Source: Paenibacillus sp. NAIST15-1 (GTDB lineage: Bacteria > Bacillota > Bacilli > Paenibacillales > Paenibacillaceae). From it: a stretch of 64,000 nucleotides of DNA. The notes under the pieces are model-generated. The model was not told where the DNA came from and did not search any database. It saw only the letters and a list, made by a program, of their open reading frames with translations. Numbering within the stretch: position 1 is the stretch's first letter; each line of letters starts with the position of its first letter. A program made the position numbers and the translations under genes. This document shows, piece by piece, positions 59,738 through 64,000 of this stretch. The DNA is taken from NCBI RefSeq assembly GCF_001894745.1, contig NZ_BBYF01000004.1, positions 1 to 64,000 on the forward strand. The letters are read 5' to 3'.

Positions 59738-60550
59738 ATGGACAAAACAACTGTAATTGGCATTCTTGCCGGCTTAGCTGCACTCATCGGAGGCTTCCTG
59801 TGGGAAGGTGGACAGATGGGTGGCTTATGGGAGAAAACGGCTGCACTCATCGTCTTCGGCGGAACGATTGCCGCTGTCGTCATCAGCTTCCCAGGCAATC
59901 GGCTGCGAAGTATCCCGAACGCACTTAAAATGGCATTCGGCCGCAAATCAACAAATGCACAGCAATTAATCGACGACATCGTCGCCATGAGTACTGTCGC
60001 TCGCAGAGAAGGTGTCCTCGCTTTGGAGAACCAAGCCCACACTCACGAGAACGGGTATTTGCGTGATGGCATCATGATGATTGTAGACGGAACTGATCCC
60101 GAGCTCGTGAAGCAAATGATGGAGCTGGAGATGGACGCCATCGAAGAAAAACATGAAGGCTATGCAAAAATATTTGAAGCAGCTGGTGGTTATGCGCCGA
60201 CAATGGGGATTATCGGAACCGTTATGGGTCTAATCCACGTCCTCGGCAATTTGTCAGATCCGTCTTCGCTTGGACCATCCATTGCCGTTGCCTTCACAGC
60301 CACCCTATACGGGGTTGCAACCGCGAATATCATTTACTTGCCGATTGGGAGTAAAATTAAAGCGCGCAGCATGGAAGAATTACGTGTCATGGAAATGATC
60401 GAATATGGAATTTTAGCGGTACAAGCTGGCGAGAACCCGCAAATTATTCGTAAAAAACTTGGCTCATTCCTACTCGCCGAAGACTCCTTCGAACCGCTCA
60501 AGTTGGTTCCAGAAGCAAAGCGGGGGATGATTCATGAGACGCAGAAATAG
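59738..60550 (+). CDS. motA: Flagellar stator protein MotA (or MotP)
   Basis: The 270-aa membrane protein starts at ATG 59738 (MDKTTVIGILAG) after AGAGG. It has four helices and a cytoplasmic loop between helices 2 and 3 (about 55-165) that touches the rotor: RREGVLALE and DPELVKQMMELEMDAIEEKH are typical. GGYAPTMGIIGTVMGLIHVL and LGPSIAVAFTATLYGVATAN are the helix 3-4 core. The last segment is closer to sodium-type MotP (LGPNMAIA..TTLYG) than to B. subtilis MotA, so the ion is uncertain. Its 3' end overlaps motB. Confidence 0.9.
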   Translation: MDKTTVIGILAGLAALIGGFLWEGGQMGGLWEKTAALIVFGGTIAAVVISFPGNRLRSIPNALKMAFGRKSTNAQQLIDDIVAMSTVARREGVLALENQAHTHENGYLRDGIMMIVDGTDPELVKQMMELEMDAIEEKHEGYAKIFEAAGGYAPTMGIIGTVMGLIHVLGNLSDPSSLGPSIAVAFTATLYGVATANIIYLPIGSKIKARSMEELRVMEMIEYGILAVQAGENPQIIRKKLGSFLLAEDSFEPLKLVPEAKRGMIHETQK

Positions 60551-61346
60551 AAAATCAGGAGCACGCGCTGAGAATCACGAGCGCTGGCTCATTACGTACG
60601 CGGATCTCATCACCCTGCTCATGATCTTCTTCGTCGTCATGTATGCCATGAGTAAGATTGATGTGGATAAATATGAGTCTCTGTCTGAAACACTGCAGGT
60701 ATCCTTCCGCAATACGGATACGTCCTTAAAGGGCTCCACCATTCTGGATGGATCCTATGCAAAGCCAGGACAAACAGGAGACAAACAAACCAAGCAAGAC
60801 GGAGCCGACGGCAAGGACAAGGAAGAAAAAGCCGTGGCAATAGGTACAATTACGAACAAGGATCTGGCCTTCCGCAAGCAAGAGGCAGAGCTGAAAAACT
60901 TCATGGGTGTCATCCAGCAATATATCGATGAGAACAAACTGGGCAGCCAAATTACCGTATCTGATACACCAAAAGGAATCGCTATTCGAATGAGCGATCG
61001 ACTGCTGTTCGATTTGAGTCGTGCAGAATTGAAGGAAAATGCATTCCCTCCACTGAAGAAGCTTGCTACCTTACTTCCGAAGCTGAGTACATCCATCAGC
61101 ATTGAGGGACATACGGACAACCTACCGTTCGCCCAGGGCGGCCGCTATAAGGATAACTGGGAGCTATCCGCTGCACGAGCCCTATCCGTTCTTCGTTACT
61201 TCGTAGATGATAACAAGCTCGATGCCGCACAATTCCAAATTGCCGGCTATGGCGAAACTCGTCCACTTGTGGATAACGACACAGAGCAACATCGTCAACA
61301 AAATCGACGCGTAGAAATCATTGTTCTGCGGAAAATGGTGCAATAG
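60534..61346 (+). CDS. motB: Flagellar stator protein MotB (or MotS)
   Basis: The 270-aa protein has one N-terminal helix with the ion-binding aspartate D24 in ITYADLITLLMIFF, a plug/linker with a Lys/Gly/Asp-rich stretch (about 75-105), and a C-terminal OmpA-like peptidoglycan-binding domain (SISIEGHTDNLPF, NWELSAARALSVLRYF, GYGETRP, NRRVEI). It anchors the stator to the wall. The ATG overlaps motA by 17 bp with GGGGG upstream, so the two are coupled. A bidirectional terminator and the DnaA-box cluster follow. Confidence 0.92.
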   Translation: MRRRNRKSGARAENHERWLITYADLITLLMIFFVVMYAMSKIDVDKYESLSETLQVSFRNTDTSLKGSTILDGSYAKPGQTGDKQTKQDGADGKDKEEKAVAIGTITNKDLAFRKQEAELKNFMGVIQQYIDENKLGSQITVSDTPKGIAIRMSDRLLFDLSRAELKENAFPPLKKLATLLPKLSTSISIEGHTDNLPFAQGGRYKDNWELSAARALSVLRYFVDDNKLDAAQFQIAGYGETRPLVDNDTEQHRQQNRRVEIIVLRKMVQ

Positions 61347-61374
61347 ACGTTCGTTAGCTGATTCAAGCGTATGG

Positions 61375-61496
61375 TTATCCAACAGTTATTCACAGGATAA
61401 ACAGTACTTATCCACGTTATTCACGGACTTATCTACAGAATGTTAACAACTTGTCGACAAAATCATATATTCCAATCCTATTATCCACAATCCACA
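61375..61496 (+). promoter_or_regulatory. Cluster of DnaA boxes
   Basis: All in the same orientation: TTATTCACA (61386), TTATCCACG (61408), TTATTCACG (61417), TTATCTACA (61429) and TTATCCACA (61481), each 8-9 of 9 to TTATNCACA. Weaker ones are TTATCCAAC (61375), TTGTCGACA (61451) and CAATCCACA (61488). Starts are 11, 22, 9 and 12 nt apart, near helical phase. The run after 61460 is AT-rich. No dnaA or dnaN is near. One more perfect box is at 61687 inside the next gene. Confidence 0.8.
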
Positions 61497-61525
61497 AGAT
61501 TAAATATATTTGAGTTCAAAAACAA

Positions 61526-61577
61526 AGGGATTAATCAGAGCAGCTGCAAAACTGACCTGATTAATCCCTTTTTGTTA
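61526..61577. terminator. Bidirectional terminator between motB and the MinJ-like gene
   Basis: AAAGGGATTAATCAG and CTGATTAATCCCTTT pair perfectly over 15 bp around a loop, with TTTTTG on the plus side and A/T runs on the other. Confidence 0.9.
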
Positions 61578-61676
61578 AATGCTTAATCTCGATTCTTGTA
61601 TACAAATCCCACTCAGTTTGCTGTATATCCCCAAAATCAATTGAGTAGATTGGATTCCCGAAAATTATTATCCTTA

Positions 61677-63056
61677 CTATGCTCGATTATCCACATCTGT
61701 AGGCATTGATGCATTCAACGTCTTCGCAGCCTCACTCATGTGGTCTGCAGACTGCACATCGCTCTCTGCTTGCTCACGCAGCTTACGCTTTGCTCCACGC
61801 TTGGAACGTGTCCAAGGCACTAACAAGTATGAAAATAATGACGGAGCTTGTGTAACTGCTACATATTCGACCCGATCATCAGGAGCAAGCAACACGCCCA
61901 GCTGATGGTGCTCACCAGCATAAATAGCCCGCTGCAAGAAACGAACCTCACCTGATAAGTTGTTCACTTCCAGCTTACAGAACGCGGAATTTATACGGAG
62001 TGCCTGATGCAGCTCCGCCTTCGTCCTTACCTTCACACCGTTCACCTTCACAATCACTTCACCTTGCATAATACCAAGTTCCGCTGCTGGACTATTCGGC
62101 AGGACAGCCAAAATGCGGAGTCCTCCAGCATCTTGCGTGAACACCGGACTATGTTCCGCTTCTTCTCTGCGACTCAACCAGATTAAGCCCTCATGCATGC
62201 CGATGGCTGCAATTGCGGCCACAGGCACAAGCGGCGACCACCAAGCAGCAGCTAATGAAATCGCAAGCAGCAGTGACGCATACGCGAACAAACGCGTACT
62301 GCTTAGCGCTGCTTTCTGCTGTGGAAGCTTCGTAAACGTCAGCTCGGAGAAGCCAATCACGATCGGAAATGCAATGAGCGACCAGCCATGCTGCCACAGT
62401 TCTCCACCGAACAGCGGCGTCCAAGGCAAAGCTGCTCCCTCACCCGCTGGAAAGAGTAGAAGAAGCGGAACTGGCCACATGCTCTGCATGCGATAGGCAC
62501 CGACGACGCGTCCACGCTTGCTCTCCATGAACATCGGCCCAGCCATACGCGCTGCCTGCTTGCGAATAAGGACAGCTTCAGCCGCATGCAGAAGTGCGAC
62601 AAGCACCAGCAGCCCAGCAGCGTCCATCCCACGCACTGAAGCAACGGCATCCCCTAGCCAGCCATCTGGATTCCATGTTGTCACCCATGTATTTAGTACA
62701 AATTGTATAATGGCAAGCAAGCCTGCCGCATAAGCAAGGCACAGAAATCGAACACGGATAAGCAGCAGTACGAGAGCAATGATCCACAGCAGCACGATCA
62801 CTTCCCGTGTCAGAGACACGCCGAGTCCAATTGCAGCGAACGTTACGAGGATGCCTGAAATCAAGCCACCAAGCCATGCATGCCAGGTATGGGTGATCCA
62901 GCTGTGCATTTTCACGGCGAACAGTCTTCGCTCCAGGATCACTTGCCTGCGATAATGCATGGCAATGAGTAGAATGGACAGCCAATAAAACGGCGAGATA
63001 AGCCATTGCAATACAGCCTCGCCTACCCGAATACTGATATCCAACAGCAGGTTCAC
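61677..63056 (-). CDS. minJ: PDZ-domain membrane protein, MinJ-like
   Basis: The 459-aa protein has about eight membrane helices (residues 1-310) and a C-terminal cytoplasmic PDZ domain (about 315-385: LRILAVLPNSPAAELGIMQGEVIVKVNGV). This is the layout of MinJ (formerly YvjD), which links DivIVA to the MinCD division inhibitor in Bacillus. It follows a CtpB-type protease gene as in Bacillus (ctpB-minJ). It starts at GTG with GAGGGG eight bases upstream. Sequence conservation of this family is low, so MinJ is inferred from layout and position. A perfect DnaA box lies in its 3' end. Confidence 0.78.
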   Translation of the reverse strand: MNLLLDISIRVGEAVLQWLISPFYWLSILLIAMHYRRQVILERRLFAVKMHSWITHTWHAWLGGLISGILVTFAAIGLGVSLTREVIVLLWIIALVLLLIRVRFLCLAYAAGLLAIIQFVLNTWVTTWNPDGWLGDAVASVRGMDAAGLLVLVALLHAAEAVLIRKQAARMAGPMFMESKRGRVVGAYRMQSMWPVPLLLLFPAGEGAALPWTPLFGGELWQHGWSLIAFPIVIGFSELTFTKLPQQKAALSSTRLFAYASLLLAISLAAAWWSPLVPVAAIAAIGMHEGLIWLSRREEAEHSPVFTQDAGGLRILAVLPNSPAAELGIMQGEVIVKVNGVKVRTKAELHQALRINSAFCKLEVNNLSGEVRFLQRAIYAGEHHQLGVLLAPDDRVEYVAVTQAPSLFSYLLVPWTRSKRGAKRKLREQAESDVQSADHMSEAAKTLNASMPTDVDNRA

Positions 63057-63274
63057 ATGATTCGCCCCTCTCCATCACCAATTAGACTACGCACTCTATC
63101 TATGCTGAACACGTTCCCTCTAAGCTGCCCACCTGCAGCCATCCTTGTCTTCAAGCTTACTAACCATCTTGCCTTCAAACCAAATACCTACTTTCTATAA
63201 CCCTTTATAACTTTAATGGAGACGAACTTTTACGTTCACACGTATCCATTTACCCGAAAACCCATTCATGCAAT

Positions 63275-63318
63275 CAAAAGAAAAAGAAGGCCGAAGCCGA
63301 AGCTTACGACCTTCTTTA
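63275..63318 (-). terminator. Terminator of the CtpB-type protease gene
   Basis: AAGAAGG (63310-63316 on the minus strand) pairs with CCTTCTT (63284-63290), with further pairing inside, followed by TTTCTTTT. It lies 15 nt beyond the stop. The rest of 63057-63274 shows nothing recognisable. Confidence 0.8.
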
Positions 63319-63331
63319 TATTCGACAGCAT

Positions 63332-64000
63332 TTAGCGGATTTCCTTCTTCAGTACATCAACCGCCTTATGGAGCTGTGCATCGTTCTTCGGATCCCGCAT
63401 CGCCTTAACAATCGCCTGCTCAAGCTGTTCTGCCGTCTTCGCATCAACCTTGCCCGTGACGGTCAGTTTGGATGCTTGCTGGAACTCCTTAATGGCTGCC
63501 TCAGTCTCCTTGGAGAAATAGCCATCCTTACGACCTGGCTTGTAACCAAGTCCATCAAGCATAATCTGAACATTCTTGACATTCGCATCATTCATATCAA
63601 ATGCGAGCATCTTATCCTTCGGAACAGGAGCGACATAATAGAAGTCAGGCTGCTGAACCGCAATATCCGGCTCGATGCCCTTCTGATGAATCCAATTGCC
63701 TTGCGGCGTTAACCACTTCGCAATTGTAATCTTGATCAGACCGCCATCTCCAGAATTATAGCTCGTCTGTACTGTTCCCTTGCCGAATGTATGCTCACCG
63801 ATGAGTTTCGCTCCAGCAGATTCCTTCAACGCGCTTGCCATAATTTCAGAAGCACTGGCGCTGCCCTTATTCGTCAGCATCGTGACGGGATATGGCTTCA
63901 GCTTCGCAGTCCCCTTAGACAAGTAGCTGCTGCGCTCTTTGTTCCGATCCTCCACTTGAACAATGGACTTGCCTTCTGGAACGAACAGCTCTGTCATCTT
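63332..64000 (-). CDS. ctpB: CtpB-type S41 carboxy-terminal processing protease, C-terminal part
   Basis: Only the last 222 or so residues are in the window; the N-terminal signal, PDZ domain and start lie beyond the right edge. The catalytic serine is in LTNKGSASASE and the lysine in GEHTFGKGTVQT, both intact. NWIHQKGIEPDIAV follows. The last 70 residues form a peptidoglycan-binding domain (VQIMLDGLGYKPGRKDGYFS). In Bacillus CtpB cleaves SpoIVFA in the sigma-K checkpoint; here role is inferred. Paralogues with the same tail exist, so CtpB or CtpA is possible. It precedes the MinJ-like gene. Confidence 0.88.
   Translation of the reverse strand, partial: KMTELFVPEGKSIVQVEDRNKERSSYLSKGTAKLKPYPVTMLTNKGSASASEIMASALKESAGAKLIGEHTFGKGTVQTSYNSGDGGLIKITIAKWLTPQGNWIHQKGIEPDIAVQQPDFYYVAPVPKDKMLAFDMNDANVKNVQIMLDGLGYKPGRKDGYFSKETEAAIKEFQQASKLTVTGKVDAKTAEQLEQAIVKAMRDPKNDAQLHKAVDVLKKEIR

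Noticed and set aside
61375-61496. A chromosomal origin (oriC) in the window
   Set aside because: No dnaA, dnaN, recF or gyr genes are nearby; a cluster of boxes alone does not make an origin.

Overview
The window reads as a chromosomal segment of a Gram-positive, endospore-former-type Firmicute, most likely a Paenibacillus or close relative. The reasons are strong AAGGAGG-type ribosome binding sites, frequent TTG and GTG starts, consensus sigma-A promoters, the pcrB-pcrA-ligA and uvrB-uvrA operons, a ctpB-minJ neighbourhood as in Bacillus, and a maltodextrin ABC system without its own ATPase. No rRNA or tRNA gene lies inside, but the left edge carries tandem promoters and the leader of an rRNA operon that runs off the window. 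No insertion sequence, prophage or CRISPR array was seen.

Region by region. 0.3-2.1 kb: a two-gene MacB/LolCD-type ABC exporter. 2.5-13.9 kb: a starch/maltodextrin locus. malE-malF-malG and a GH31 alpha-glucosidase run leftward; a LacI-family regulator, an alpha-amylase lipoprotein and a neopullulanase-type enzyme run rightward. The divergent intergenic region holds overlapping promoters and three operator-like dyads. 14.0-14.3 kb: a compact, probably unannotated type I toxin-antitoxin module (27-aa membrane peptide plus convergent antisense RNA). 14.4-19.9 kb: pcrB-pcrA-ligA. 20.2-43.2 kb: a visibly AT-richer surface-glycan locus resembling S-layer glycosylation clusters: initiating phosphosugar transferase, two GT2 enzymes, dTDP-rhamnose genes, dTDP-Fuc3NAc-type genes, a Gtr-type side-chain module, a 1737-aa multidomain protein, an ABC glycan exporter (Wzm/Wzt) and an O-antigen-ligase-like enzyme with a repeat tail.

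43.2-54.1 kb: housekeeping and envelope genes: galU, a U32 peptidase/rRNA-hydroxylase family protein, a stalk-domain protein, an HtrA-type protease, a siroheme sulfite/nitrite reductase and a HAD phosphatase. 54.3-64.0 kb: uvrB-uvrA, motAB with a candidate sigma-D promoter, a cluster of DnaA boxes, a MinJ-like PDZ protein and the C-terminal part of a CtpB-type protease cut by the right edge.

How the parts fit. The maltodextrin genes bind, import and hydrolyse maltodextrins under a local LacI-type repressor and probably CcpA. In the glycan locus, WcaJ-like initiation, RmlABCD and FdtABC supply lipid-linked and nucleotide sugars. The 1737-aa protein combines a WbdD-like methyltransferase/kinase-like/coiled-coil part with two sugar-transfer domains, next to an exporter ATPase whose usual glycan-binding tail appears replaced by a beta-propeller. 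I infer a coupled chain-termination and export system. The other strong findings are the type I toxin-antitoxin module at 14.0-14.3 kb and the DnaA-box cluster at 61.4 kb.
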